From the NCBI RefSeq assembly GCF_900110415.1, contig NZ_FODR01000011.1, positions 186,001 to 250,000 of the forward strand: a stretch of 64,000 bases of DNA, given 5' to 3'. Source of the stretch: Mucilaginibacter sp. OK283. GTDB lineage: Bacteria > Bacteroidota > Bacteroidia > Sphingobacteriales > Sphingobacteriaceae. Positions 53,624-61,392 of the stretch are shown piece by piece. Under the pieces are notes generated by a model. That model was not told the origin of the DNA. It made no database searches and saw nothing but the letters and a program-made list of their open reading frames with translations. Numbering within the stretch: the first letter of the stretch is position 1; each line of letters opens with the position of its first letter. A program made the position numbers and the translations under genes.

Positions 53624-54673
53624 ATGAAATTATCTCAATTTAAATTCAATTTACCAGAGTCACTAATTGCACACAACCCATCAGCTACCCGAGACGAAGC
53701 GCGTTTAATGGTATTACACAAAGATTCTGGCAAAATTGAGCATAAAATATTTAAAGACGTACTTGATTATTTTGACGATAAGGATGTAATGATCCTTAAC
53801 AATACTAAAGTATTCCCCGCCCGTTTGTATGGAAATAAAGAAAAAACAGGCGCAACCATCGAAGTTTTTTTATTACGCGAACTAAACAAAGAACTACGCT
53901 TATGGGATGTACTGGTTGATCCGGCGCGTAAAATACGCGTAGGCAATAAATTATATTTTGGCGATGACGATTTGTTAATTGCCGAAGTTGTTGACAATAC
54001 CACTTCGCGCGGCCGTACCATTCGCTTTTTGTTTGATGGTACCGACGAGGAATTCCGCCGCAATGTAGAGATCCTGGGCGAAACACCACTGCCAAAATAT
54101 ATTAAACGTAAAGCTACAGCCGAAGACAAAGAGCGTTACCAAACTATTTTTGCCAAACACGAAGGTGCAGTTGCAGCCCCTACCGCCGGCTTGCATTTTA
54201 GCCGTGAGCTGATGAAACGCCTTGAACTAAAAGGTGTTGATTTTGCTGAAGTCACCCTTCACGTAGGTTTAGGAACTTTCCGCCCGGTTGAGGTTGAGGA
54301 CTTAACCAAGCACAAAATGGATTCAGAACAATTCATTATCGAGCAAAAACAAGCCGACATTGTAAACCGCGGTATTGAGCGCAAAGCACGGATATGCGCT
54401 GTTGGTACCACATCAATGCGCGCCATCGAATCGGCGGTATCTGCAGGAAAAACACTTAAAGCTGCCAACGACTGGACCAGCAAATTCATTTTCCCTCCGT
54501 ACGATTTTAGCATTGCAAACTCCATGATCACCAACTTCCACACGCCAGAATCAACCCTGTTGATGATGGTATCGGCATTTGGCGGTTACGAACATGTAAT
54601 GAACGCTTACGAAGTTGCAGTTAAAGAAAAATACCGCTTTTACAGCTATGGTGATGCCATGCTGATTATATAA
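53624..54673 (+). CDS. queA: tRNA preQ1(34) S-adenosylmethionine ribosyltransferase-isomerase QueA
   Basis: The 349-residue enzyme transfers the ribosyl moiety of SAM to preQ1 in tRNA, making epoxyqueuosine, the substrate of QueG at 17221. Signatures are FNLPESLIAHNPSATRDEAR at the N-terminus, HEGAVAAPTAGLHFS, EVTLHVGLGTFRPVE and TNFHTPESTLLMMVSAFGGY. Full length. Its TAA stop is followed directly by repeat locus L. Confidence 0.96.
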   Translation: MKLSQFKFNLPESLIAHNPSATRDEARLMVLHKDSGKIEHKIFKDVLDYFDDKDVMILNNTKVFPARLYGNKEKTGATIEVFLLRELNKELRLWDVLVDPARKIRVGNKLYFGDDDLLIAEVVDNTTSRGRTIRFLFDGTDEEFRRNVEILGETPLPKYIKRKATAEDKERYQTIFAKHEGAVAAPTAGLHFSRELMKRLELKGVDFAEVTLHVGLGTFRPVEVEDLTKHKMDSEQFIIEQKQADIVNRGIERKARICAVGTTSMRAIESAVSAGKTLKAANDWTSKFIFPPYDFSIANSMITNFHTPESTLLMMVSAFGGYEHVMNAYEVAVKEKYRFYSYGDAMLII

Positions 54674-54691
54674 GTTTAGATTTGAGATATC

Positions 54692-54733
54692 AAAAATGAG
54701 ATATGAGGCTAAAGCTTATATCTCATTTTTTTT
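54692..54733 (+). terminator. queA terminator inside repeat locus L
   Basis: AAAAATGAGATAT and ATATCTCATTTTT make a 13-bp perfect stem with a 13-nt loop and a long T-run. Part of the stem is the repeat unit itself. Confidence 0.8.
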
Positions 54734-54756
54734 GTTTTAGATTTACTGAAAATTAA

Positions 54757-54950
54757 TGTCATCCTGAGCAGTGAAATTTCGCAAAATTCTCAAAAGGGGA
54801 ATGACATTGAAAAATAAAAAACTGTCATGCTGAGGAACGAAGCATCTATTCGCGAACTTTTCTATCGGTCATGCATAGCCGATAAAGCCTTCGTACCTCG
54901 GGATGACAGAAAAATTGAAGCTGTCGTGCTGAAGAACAAAGCACGACAGG
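54757..54950. repeat. Three consecutive hairpin repeats (TGTCATGCTGAGG type)
   Basis: Hairpin 1 (54757-54806) joins TGTCATCC to GGAATGACA-like sequence. Hairpin 2 (54822-54909) joins CTGTCATGCTGAGGAACGAAG to its near complement CTTCGTACCTCGGGATGACAG, with an inner TATCGG/CCGATA stem. Hairpin 3 (54920-54950) joins TGTCGTGCT to AGCACGACA. These resemble a dispersed palindromic repeat common in Bacteroidota genomes. No gene is present. Confidence 0.75.
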
Positions 54951-54972
54951 TAAATGGTTAAACAAAATAAAA

Positions 54973-55695
54973 ATGACCGAAGCCAATCTCCTATCTCAAA
55001 TTTCAAATCTCAAATCTAAATATGCTATTATAGTAGCTGGGGGCTCGGGTACCCGTATGCAGACTGCCGTGCCAAAACAATTTCTTTTGATTAATGGTTT
55101 GCCTGTACTAATGCATACTATGCTGGCATTTTACAATTCCGGCGTTAATCCAGATATCGTTCTTGTTCTTCATCCCGATTTTCATGCGTACTGGCATGAG
55201 TTGTGCAAAAAACACGATTTCAGCATTCCCCACCTATTGGTCGCCGGCGGCGAAACACGCTTTCATTCTGTAAAATACGGATTGAATGCTATTTGTAGTG
55301 ACGATGACGATTTGATTGCCGTGCATGACGCCGTTCGGCCGCTCACCAGCGCTTCTATCATCCAAACATCATACAACCATGCCCATGAGCATGGCAACGC
55401 GGTAACAGTCGTTAAAAGCCGCGATTCTGTAAGGCAGGGCACTGCCGATAAATCGGTAAGTTTATTACGGGATGACATTTACCTGGTACAAACGCCCCAA
55501 ACCTTTAAAGCCGGCTTGTTAAGAAAAGCTTATGAACAGGCCTTCAGCCCTAAATTTACTGATGATGCCAGCGTTGTTGAACAAATCGGCATTGATATTC
55601 AACTTACTGAGGGCAGTTATGAAAACATTAAAATTACATTCCCTGAAGACATCGCGATAGCAGCATTGCTTTTAAGCAAAAAAGCCACCGGGTAG
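54973..55695 (+). CDS. ispD: 2-C-methyl-D-erythritol 4-phosphate cytidylyltransferase IspD
   Basis: The 240-residue enzyme transfers CMP to methylerythritol phosphate in the non-mevalonate isoprenoid pathway. The core begins AIIVAGGSGTRMQTAVPKQF, then IAVHDAVRPLTS and LVQTPQTFKAGLLRKAY, and it ends at TFPEDIAIAALLL. The first 16 residues (MTEANLLSQISNLKSK) precede the usual family start and most are encoded by heptads of locus L. No other in-frame ATG exists, so the repeat must be translated. The next isoprenoid genes are not here. Confidence 0.95.
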   Translation: MTEANLLSQISNLKSKYAIIVAGGSGTRMQTAVPKQFLLINGLPVLMHTMLAFYNSGVNPDIVLVLHPDFHAYWHELCKKHDFSIPHLLVAGGETRFHSVKYGLNAICSDDDDLIAVHDAVRPLTSASIIQTSYNHAHEHGNAVTVVKSRDSVRQGTADKSVSLLRDDIYLVQTPQTFKAGLLRKAYEQAFSPKFTDDASVVEQIGIDIQLTEGSYENIKITFPEDIAIAALLLSKKATG

Positions 55696-55710
55696 TCCGA
55701 TGGCTTTTTT
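55679..55710 (+). terminator. ispD terminator overlapping its stop codon
   Basis: AAAGCCACCGG and CCGATGGCTTT form a stem with one mismatch, with the TAG stop in the loop, followed by TTTTTTAT. Confidence 0.65.
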
Positions 55711-55736
55711 ATTTATGCAGGGTTATACAGGGTTTG

Positions 55737-55883
55737 TTAAGCCCGCCTGATTACGCCTAATAGTAAAGCTATAATGGCTATTACCAAAAGTATGTGAATT
55801 AAATTTCCGGCATGCCCAAAGAAAAAGCCGAATAGCCATCCTATTACCAGGATAACCGCGATAATGTACAATAAGCCTCTCAT
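55737..55883 (-). CDS. lmo0937-family small membrane protein (48 aa)
   Basis: The 48-residue peptide MRGLLYIIAVILVIG... has two hydrophobic helices separated by FGHAGNLIH. This is the layout of the short lmo0937-type membrane proteins found in many bacteria, of unknown function. The ATG is 55883 and the TAA ends at 55737. The frame on the same strand that spans 55723-55932 is out of register and has no such pattern. Confidence 0.8.
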   Translation of the reverse strand: MRGLLYIIAVILVIGWLFGFFFGHAGNLIHILLVIAIIALLLGVIRRA

Positions 55884-55952
55884 TTTTGTAAGTTTTAAGT
55901 GATAAATGTGTTAAGCTTATTACTAAAATCATTCCAAAAATGTAGCCTAAAT

Positions 55953-55980
55953 AAAAAAGCCCCTAAAAAGAGGCTTTTTT
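55953..55980 (-). terminator. Terminator after the DUF2795 gene
   Basis: AAAAAAGCC(CC)T and AGAGGCTTTTTT form a hairpin with A and T runs on both sides, 8 bp beyond the stop of the 55988 gene. Confidence 0.7.
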
Positions 55981-55987
55981 ATGCAGA

Positions 55988-56209
55988 TTAGTATTCGTCT
56001 TCGTTAAAAAAGAAATCATCTTTGGTCGGGTAATCCGGCCATATCTCTTCTATATTTTCGTACGGTTCACCATCATCTTCCAATGCCTGCAGGTTTTCAA
56101 TCACCTCAACAGGAGCTCCGGAACGGATAGCGTAATCAATTAATTCATCTTTTGTTGCGGGCCATGGTGCATCTTCAAGATGCGATGCAAGTTCAAGTGT
56201 CCAATACAT
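55988..56209 (-). CDS. DUF2795 domain protein (73 aa)
   Basis: The acidic 73-residue protein begins MYWTLELASHLEDAPWPATK and has ELIDYAIRSGAPVEVIENLQ, the DUF2795 helical motif, then EIWPDYPTKDDFFFNEDEY. It is highly conserved in Bacteroidota with unknown role, and the domain elsewhere may bind nucleic acid or protein. It has its own terminator. Confidence 0.87.
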   Translation of the reverse strand: MYWTLELASHLEDAPWPATKDELIDYAIRSGAPVEVIENLQALEDDGEPYENIEEIWPDYPTKDDFFFNEDEY

Positions 56210-56301
56210 ATTTCTCTATATTTTATAATTTATCAGTAAATTAACTTTTTCGCAAAACTATAATATTTTTAAGTGGAATATCAATATTTTTTTTCACATT
56301 A

Positions 56302-56850
56302 TCAAATTCTCGGTATCCATTGATTCTCAGGCACTTTATTATCATATCCAATTTTGCGGGCCAAAGTAAACAGGTAGTCGCTCAGCCTGTTCAGGTAAAT
56401 ATTCACTTTTTCGTCTACTGTACTCCCGGTGGCCAGTTCAACGGTTATCCGCTCGGCACGCCTGCATATACATCTTGCAATATGGCAAAACGAAATGGCA
56501 TTACTGCCACCCGGTAAAATAAAATGACGCAGCTCGGGCAATTGTTCATTCATGCTGTCCATTTCTTTTTCAAGTAACTCCACATCTTCCATATGCAAAT
56601 CAGGTATCACCATTTTTGACCGTTCGGGGTCTGCTGCCAGAGAGGAGCCTATTGTAAACAACCTGTCCTGTATCTGCTTCAATATTTCCTTATCATGGCT
56701 GGCAATATCCTGATCGCGGATAAGGCCAATGTATGAGTTTAGCTCATCAACAGTTCCATAGCTTTCAATTCGCAAATGGTATTTAGCTACCCGGGTACCA
56801 CCTATTAGTGATGTAAACCCTTTATCTCCCGTTTTAGTATATATCTTCAT
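56302..56850 (-). CDS. PduO-type cob(I)alamin adenosyltransferase
   Basis: The 182-residue enzyme attaches the 5'-deoxyadenosyl group of ATP to cob(I)alamin, making coenzyme B12. The ATP loop is YTKTGDKGFTSLIGGTRVAK, then SYGTVDELNSYIGL, and the C-terminal part has CRRAERITVEL and YLNRLSDYLFTLAR, all diagnostic of the PduO type. QueG also uses cobalamin, so the cell clearly uses B12, though no B12 synthesis genes are here. Confidence 0.94.
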   Translation of the reverse strand: MKIYTKTGDKGFTSLIGGTRVAKYHLRIESYGTVDELNSYIGLIRDQDIASHDKEILKQIQDRLFTIGSSLAADPERSKMVIPDLHMEDVELLEKEMDSMNEQLPELRHFILPGGSNAISFCHIARCICRRAERITVELATGSTVDEKVNIYLNRLSDYLFTLARKIGYDNKVPENQWIPRI

Positions 56851-57023
56851 GAATTCTTTTCATACCTCGTTCGTCCAAAGTGAATATATCACTTTTACCG
56901 GAAACAAATAGCGCAATTCCAATATTATAACACAACACTTTTGTGTAATTTTTACATATAAAATGCTTTTATAAAATGATAGCGTTAAACTTGCACCTAT
57001 AATATAGTCAAAACCGTTATTTA

Positions 57024-58049
57024 ATGAAAATCATGAAATCGATCATATTATCATCTAAGCTATTGTTTGTTGCCGCCAGCACCATGATTATATCATCTGT
57101 TAGCTGCGGCGGCAGCACCGGGGATAAAAAAGCTCAGGATACTGCCGCAATAGTTACAACTGCACCTAAGGCATCCATAAGCAGCATTCTTACCGAGAAA
57201 CAGTTCAATGAGCTTTTCCCACAACGTAATAAATTTTATACTTATGCCGCATTTATTAAAGCGGCTAATGAATTGGGGCTGGTTAAAGTAAAGGTATCCC
57301 GCAGGGCCGTGTCGGTTTATCAATTCATCCGCACCAACAAAAAAACAGGTAAAGATTCTGTTGCACGCCAGGATGCCGACTGGAATGAAGAATGGGCGAA
57401 AAAGAAACCAGACAGCGTGTTTACCGTTGACTACGGAGACTTTTGCACTGCCTCGGCAGCCGACATCAACAAAAAAGAACTCGCAGCTTTTTTTGCGCAG
57501 ATAGCCCACGAAACGCGTCACGGCATGAACGGGAGTTATACCGACGGATTGATGTTGATACACGAAGACAATACATCAAACGTATATATATCCGACAGCG
57601 ACGAATATCCTGCGGTTAAAGGGAAAAAATACTACGGCCGCGGCCCCATGCAATTAAGTTATAACGGAAACTATGGTTTTGCCTCGAACATTATTTTTGG
57701 CAACTCAAAAATATTGCTCAACAACCCCGAATTGGTAGAGCAAGACCCGGTAATAGCTTTTAAAGCCGCCATATATTTTTGGATGACCCCCGAAACCCAC
57801 AAGCCATCGGCCCATGATGTGATGACCGGCAAATGGCAACCGACAGCTAATGATAAAGCAAACGGCCGTACAACACCCGGCTTTGGCATGACAATCAACA
57901 TTGTTAATGGCGACGTAGAATGCGGTAAAGGCGATAACTTCGGCATGGCAGATCGTATTGGTTTTTACCAGTTCTTTTTAAAGAAGCTTGGCATCACCGA
58001 TGCAAATTGCGCCTGTTCATGTGCTACAATGAAGCCGTATAAATATTAA
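57024..58049 (+). CDS. GH19 chitinase-like lipoprotein
   Basis: The 341-residue protein has a lipoprotein signal ending SVSC (about Cys28, after a possible restart Met at residue 4). The mature part is a GH19 domain: QIAHETRHG with catalytic Glu163, GRGPMQLSYNGNYG, and TPGFGMTINIVNGDVECGKG near the end. GH19 enzymes cleave chitin or, in some bacteria, peptidoglycan-like glycans. As a cell-attached lipoprotein it may process chitin at the surface. Confidence 0.92.
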   Translation: MKIMKSIILSSKLLFVAASTMIISSVSCGGSTGDKKAQDTAAIVTTAPKASISSILTEKQFNELFPQRNKFYTYAAFIKAANELGLVKVKVSRRAVSVYQFIRTNKKTGKDSVARQDADWNEEWAKKKPDSVFTVDYGDFCTASAADINKKELAAFFAQIAHETRHGMNGSYTDGLMLIHEDNTSNVYISDSDEYPAVKGKKYYGRGPMQLSYNGNYGFASNIIFGNSKILLNNPELVEQDPVIAFKAAIYFWMTPETHKPSAHDVMTGKWQPTANDKANGRTTPGFGMTINIVNGDVECGKGDNFGMADRIGFYQFFLKKLGITDANCACSCATMKPYKY

Positions 58050-58068
58050 ACAAACCTATCATGAAGGC

Positions 58069-58103
58069 CTAACTTACGAAGTTTTAAAAACTTCGTAAGT
58101 TAG
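58069..58103. repeat. 35-bp perfect palindrome between convergent genes
   Basis: CTAACTTACGAAGTTTT and its complement flank a central A: a 17-bp perfect arm. It sits 20 bp after the GH19 stop and 28 bp from the GAF kinase stop, so it could act as a bidirectional terminator, although the T-runs lie in the arms rather than after them. Confidence 0.7.
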
Positions 58104-58130
58104 CAAGTGGGTTTATACATCGGCGTTAAG

Positions 58131-59333
58131 TTACCTTTTAAGCGTAAAAGTAAACGCCGTAAACTCATCAATAACCGAGTTAACCTTTATAGTGCCGCCT
58201 AATGCCTCAACCAGGCTTTTTACGGTACTTAATCCAACACCCGAACCCTGTACGTCAAACCTGTCTTTAACGCCCAGTGTGGTCATGGGTTCAAATATTT
58301 TGGCGTAATTTTCCGGAGCAATGCCTATGCCGTTGTCGGTAATAGCAAAAGTGTAAAACCAGTTATCGGCTGTAAATTCAATCTGTATAATGCCCTTAGG
58401 TTTGTTGTTATAACGGATAGCGTTATTAATCAGGTTAGCCATGATCTGTTCAAACGCAACAACTGATGTTGTAATTTTAACAGGCCGCGATGATATGTTA
58501 ACAGTAAAAGCAGCTGGTATGTTCACCAGTTTAAGTACTTCATCTAACAGGCTCATTACCTCAGCTTCCTCCCTGTTCTGCATCAGCACTTTGCTTGATT
58601 TGGAATAGTCGAGCATCTTTTCGAGCAACGAGATCAATTTATAGGAAGATGCATTGATAATATCCAGGAATTTATTGCCTTTTTCATCAAGCTTATCTTT
58701 AAATCTATCTTTTAATACTTGCCCGGTAAGCAAAATATTGGTGAGCGGGTTGCGGATATCATGAGCCGCCATTATGGCAAATTTTTCAAGATGTTGGTTT
58801 GACTCTTCCAGTTGGAGCCTGGTTGTGTTAAGTTCATTAACTTTCTTTTTAAGTTCAAGCTGCGCCACCACCTGGTTCGCCAAGGCTTTAAGAGCAATTA
58901 TTTGCGCGTTATTGAGCTGGCGGGCTTTATGGTCAATAACGCAAAGGGTGCCCAGGGCATAGCCATCCGGATTAATCAGCGGCACACCTGTATAAAAAAC
59001 AACCTGTGGCGAACCTGTTACCAGTGGATTATCTGCAAATCGTTCATCAATTTGCGCATCGGCAACCACCATTACTTCTTTGGGTTCCAAAATGGCATGA
59101 GCACAAAAAGCAAGTTCTTTAGGCGTTTGGGTAACCTCCAGGCCTTTGTTTGATTTAAACCATTGCCTGTCGTTATCAATTAAGCTAACTAACGAGATAG
59201 GCGTTTGACAAATTTCGGAAGCGATGAGCGTAATTTCATCAAAAGCCCGCTCGGGCAAAGTGTCCAGAATTTGGTAGGAGTTTAAAGCGGCGAGGCGCTC
59301 ATTTTCATTTTCCGGAACAGAGGGTTTTATCAT
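58131..59333 (-). CDS. GAF-domain sensor histidine kinase
   Basis: The 400-residue soluble kinase has an N-terminal GAF domain (about residues 20-165: RQWFKSNKGLEVTQTPKELA, YALGTLCVIDHKARQ), HisKA with AIMAAHDIRNPLTN (His191) and HATPase with NLINNAIRYNN and GSGVGLSTVKSLVEAL. The GAF resembles those in bacteriophytochrome-like and two-component sensors with small-molecule or redox ligands. No partner regulator is adjacent. The gap upstream holds nothing recognisable. Confidence 0.9.
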   Translation of the reverse strand: MIKPSVPENENERLAALNSYQILDTLPERAFDEITLIASEICQTPISLVSLIDNDRQWFKSNKGLEVTQTPKELAFCAHAILEPKEVMVVADAQIDERFADNPLVTGSPQVVFYTGVPLINPDGYALGTLCVIDHKARQLNNAQIIALKALANQVVAQLELKKKVNELNTTRLQLEESNQHLEKFAIMAAHDIRNPLTNILLTGQVLKDRFKDKLDEKGNKFLDIINASSYKLISLLEKMLDYSKSSKVLMQNREEAEVMSLLDEVLKLVNIPAAFTVNISSRPVKITTSVVAFEQIMANLINNAIRYNNKPKGIIQIEFTADNWFYTFAITDNGIGIAPENYAKIFEPMTTLGVKDRFDVQGSGVGLSTVKSLVEALGGTIKVNSVIDEFTAFTFTLKR

Positions 59334-59491
59334 TAAATTTTATTGATAACAAAACAGCTTCTAAGTTAAAAAAATGTTATTGCAATTAAGGAGTATTTGT
59401 ATCATTAAAATTACACCCGGCCGAATATGCGATTAGCCAAACTGCAAACTTACATTTACACAATTGACGCTTCCCGCCCATCAAACGGAAA

Positions 59492-59521
59492 ATATCCCGA
59501 AAGGCGAACCTCCCGGGATAT
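59492..59521 (-). terminator. Terminator after yidC
   Basis: ATATCCCG and CGGGATAT form an 8-bp perfect stem with a 14-nt loop and TTTTCC on the minus strand, 29 bp past the yidC stop. Confidence 0.6.
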
Positions 59522-59550
59522 CTGACAGTTTAAATCTTTCGTACAAAAAA

Positions 59551-61371
59551 CTATTTCTTAGCTTGTTGTTGATTTTTCATCATTTCTTCCATACGGGCCT
59601 GGAAACCTGATTTCTTTTTCTTTTCCTCGGGTTTCTTTTTGTTTTCCTGGATTTGGGCATGAATTTTTTTATCATCAACCATGAATTTAATCAGGTATTG
59701 CTGTAAAAATGTAAGCATGTTGGCCAGGAAGTAGTAATAATTCAAACCTGAAGGATAGCTATTCAAGGTGATCAGGAATATAAGCGGCGTAATGTAGCCG
59801 ATATATTTCATTTGCCCGGTAGCTCCCGAAATCTGATTATTAAAATAGGTATAAATCAACGTAGAAATGGTCATCAGCAAACACATCAAACTGATGTGAT
59901 CGACACCCATAATGGGAGCAAATTTAATTACCGAATCATACGTTGATAAATCATGCATCCATAAAAAGCTTTGTCCGCGCAGTTCAAATAAGCTTGGGAA
60001 AAACTTAAAAAAGGCGATAACAATTGGCATCTGTATCACTAACGGCAAACAGCCACCCAATGGGTTTACTCCCGCTTTTTTGTAAAGCTTAAGGTATTCC
60101 TGTTGTAAAAGTGTTGGGTTATCCTCTCCTACCTTTGCCTTTATTTCATCCATCTCGGGCTTCAGCACACGCATTTTAGCCATCGACAGGTATGATTTGT
60201 AAGTAAGCGGCGATAATACCAGCTTAAGGGCAATTGTCAGTATCAAAATGATTAACCCATAGTTCCAGTTAAATTGGTTCAGGAAGTTAAACAACGGCAA
60301 CACAGCAAACTGGTTGATATATTTTAACGGCCCCCAGCCCAGGTTAACCAATTTTTGTAAATCTGAGCCCTGTGCCTTAAGCGTTGAATAGCGGTTAGGA
60401 CCAAAATAAAACTCCAGGGGAACGCTGCCATCGGCCGAGCGCACTAAAGTTAAATCGGCTTTCATCTGCCTGACATCCGTAGTATCGGCTACATCGGTTA
60501 CTGCTGCAAAATTTGATTTGCTTATCCCATTTTTAGCCACCAACGCATCAGAGAAAAAATGCTGTTTAAAAGCAACCCAGGTCATCTTTTTATCACTAAC
60601 CTCTTTTTGGTCGTCCTTGGTCTCGCTCAAATAATCAACATCGCCATCTGTATTATAGTAGTAAACAGTTGTATACTGGCGTTCCTGTTTCATATCTTTT
60701 TCCTGTTTGTGCAGGCTGGCGGCCCAGTTCAGGTTAAGGTTGCTGCTATTGGCCATAACGCCATCAAGGCCGGTTGGCTTAATGGTAAGGCCTAATTTAA
60801 AACCGGTACCTTTCAAGCTGTATACATAATCAATATACTGTGTTGGACTGTAGCTTAAACGCAGGGTAATGGAAGCCGAATCTTTTTCGGCTACTTTTAA
60901 ATCGGTTCCACTTGGGGTAAAATAATACTCGTCGGTATTGATGTTTTTAGCGCCAACGTTAAAGTTTAAACCAAAATGATCTTTATCGCCACTAAACAAT
61001 ACCAGCGGCTTTTTATCAAAGGTTTTATAATTTTTTAACTCAACAGATGCTACTTTACCACCTTTGGTATTCAGTTTAACTATTAATTCCTGGTTTTCTA
61101 TGGTGATAAGCTTCTCGCTGCCTACAGATGCCGCGCCGAAGGGGCTTTTTAAAGTTGCAGAATCGGCCACAGTTTTAACCACGGCTTTAGCGGTATCAAA
61201 CTTAGCGGCCACCGGCGTATTTGTTTTATTAAGCAAGCCCTTTTTTACCGAATCCTGGTGTTGCACCAGGCGCTCTTTTTTCAATTCGGCTTCATTCGGC
61301 TTTAAAAAATAAATTGAGCCGGCTATGATAGCCATAATCAGGAATAATCCTGTGAAAGTATTTTTATCCAT
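59551..61371 (-). CDS. yidC: Membrane protein insertase YidC
   Basis: The 606-residue insertase has an N-terminal helix (residues 5-22), a large periplasmic P1 domain (about 60-345) and a five-helix core with NYGLIILILTIALKLVLSP, the conserved Gly/Pro-rich YLKLYKKAGVNPLGGCLPLVI and MQMPIVIAFFKFFPS-type region, and a Lys-rich tail (ENKKKPEEKKKKSGF). It inserts inner-membrane proteins, with or without SecYEG. It lies 21 bp after pyrG, the usual order in this phylum. Confidence 0.95.
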   Translation of the reverse strand: MDKNTFTGLFLIMAIIAGSIYFLKPNEAELKKERLVQHQDSVKKGLLNKTNTPVAAKFDTAKAVVKTVADSATLKSPFGAASVGSEKLITIENQELIVKLNTKGGKVASVELKNYKTFDKKPLVLFSGDKDHFGLNFNVGAKNINTDEYYFTPSGTDLKVAEKDSASITLRLSYSPTQYIDYVYSLKGTGFKLGLTIKPTGLDGVMANSSNLNLNWAASLHKQEKDMKQERQYTTVYYYNTDGDVDYLSETKDDQKEVSDKKMTWVAFKQHFFSDALVAKNGISKSNFAAVTDVADTTDVRQMKADLTLVRSADGSVPLEFYFGPNRYSTLKAQGSDLQKLVNLGWGPLKYINQFAVLPLFNFLNQFNWNYGLIILILTIALKLVLSPLTYKSYLSMAKMRVLKPEMDEIKAKVGEDNPTLLQQEYLKLYKKAGVNPLGGCLPLVIQMPIVIAFFKFFPSLFELRGQSFLWMHDLSTYDSVIKFAPIMGVDHISLMCLLMTISTLIYTYFNNQISGATGQMKYIGYITPLIFLITLNSYPSGLNYYYFLANMLTFLQQYLIKFMVDDKKIHAQIQENKKKPEEKKKKSGFQARMEEMMKNQQQAKK

Positions 61372-61392
61372 TATATTGTATCGTACAATTAC

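Larger units (their letters stand above)
54674..55021. repeat. Short-tandem-repeat locus L (ATTTGAGA / AATCTCA heptads), partly coding
   Basis: The left arm (54674-54711) reads GTTTAGA, TTTGAGA, TATCAAA, AATGAGA. The right arm (54985-55020) is the inverse: AATCTCC, TATCTCA, AATTTCA, AATCTCA, AATCTAA, and it lies inside the ispD coding region. A terminator and a cluster of hairpin repeats lie between the arms. Confidence 0.88.

Noticed and set aside
55723..55932. 69-residue minus-strand frame over the 48-residue membrane gene
   Set aside because: The frame is out of register with the conserved lmo0937-type peptide and lacks membrane or domain pattern.
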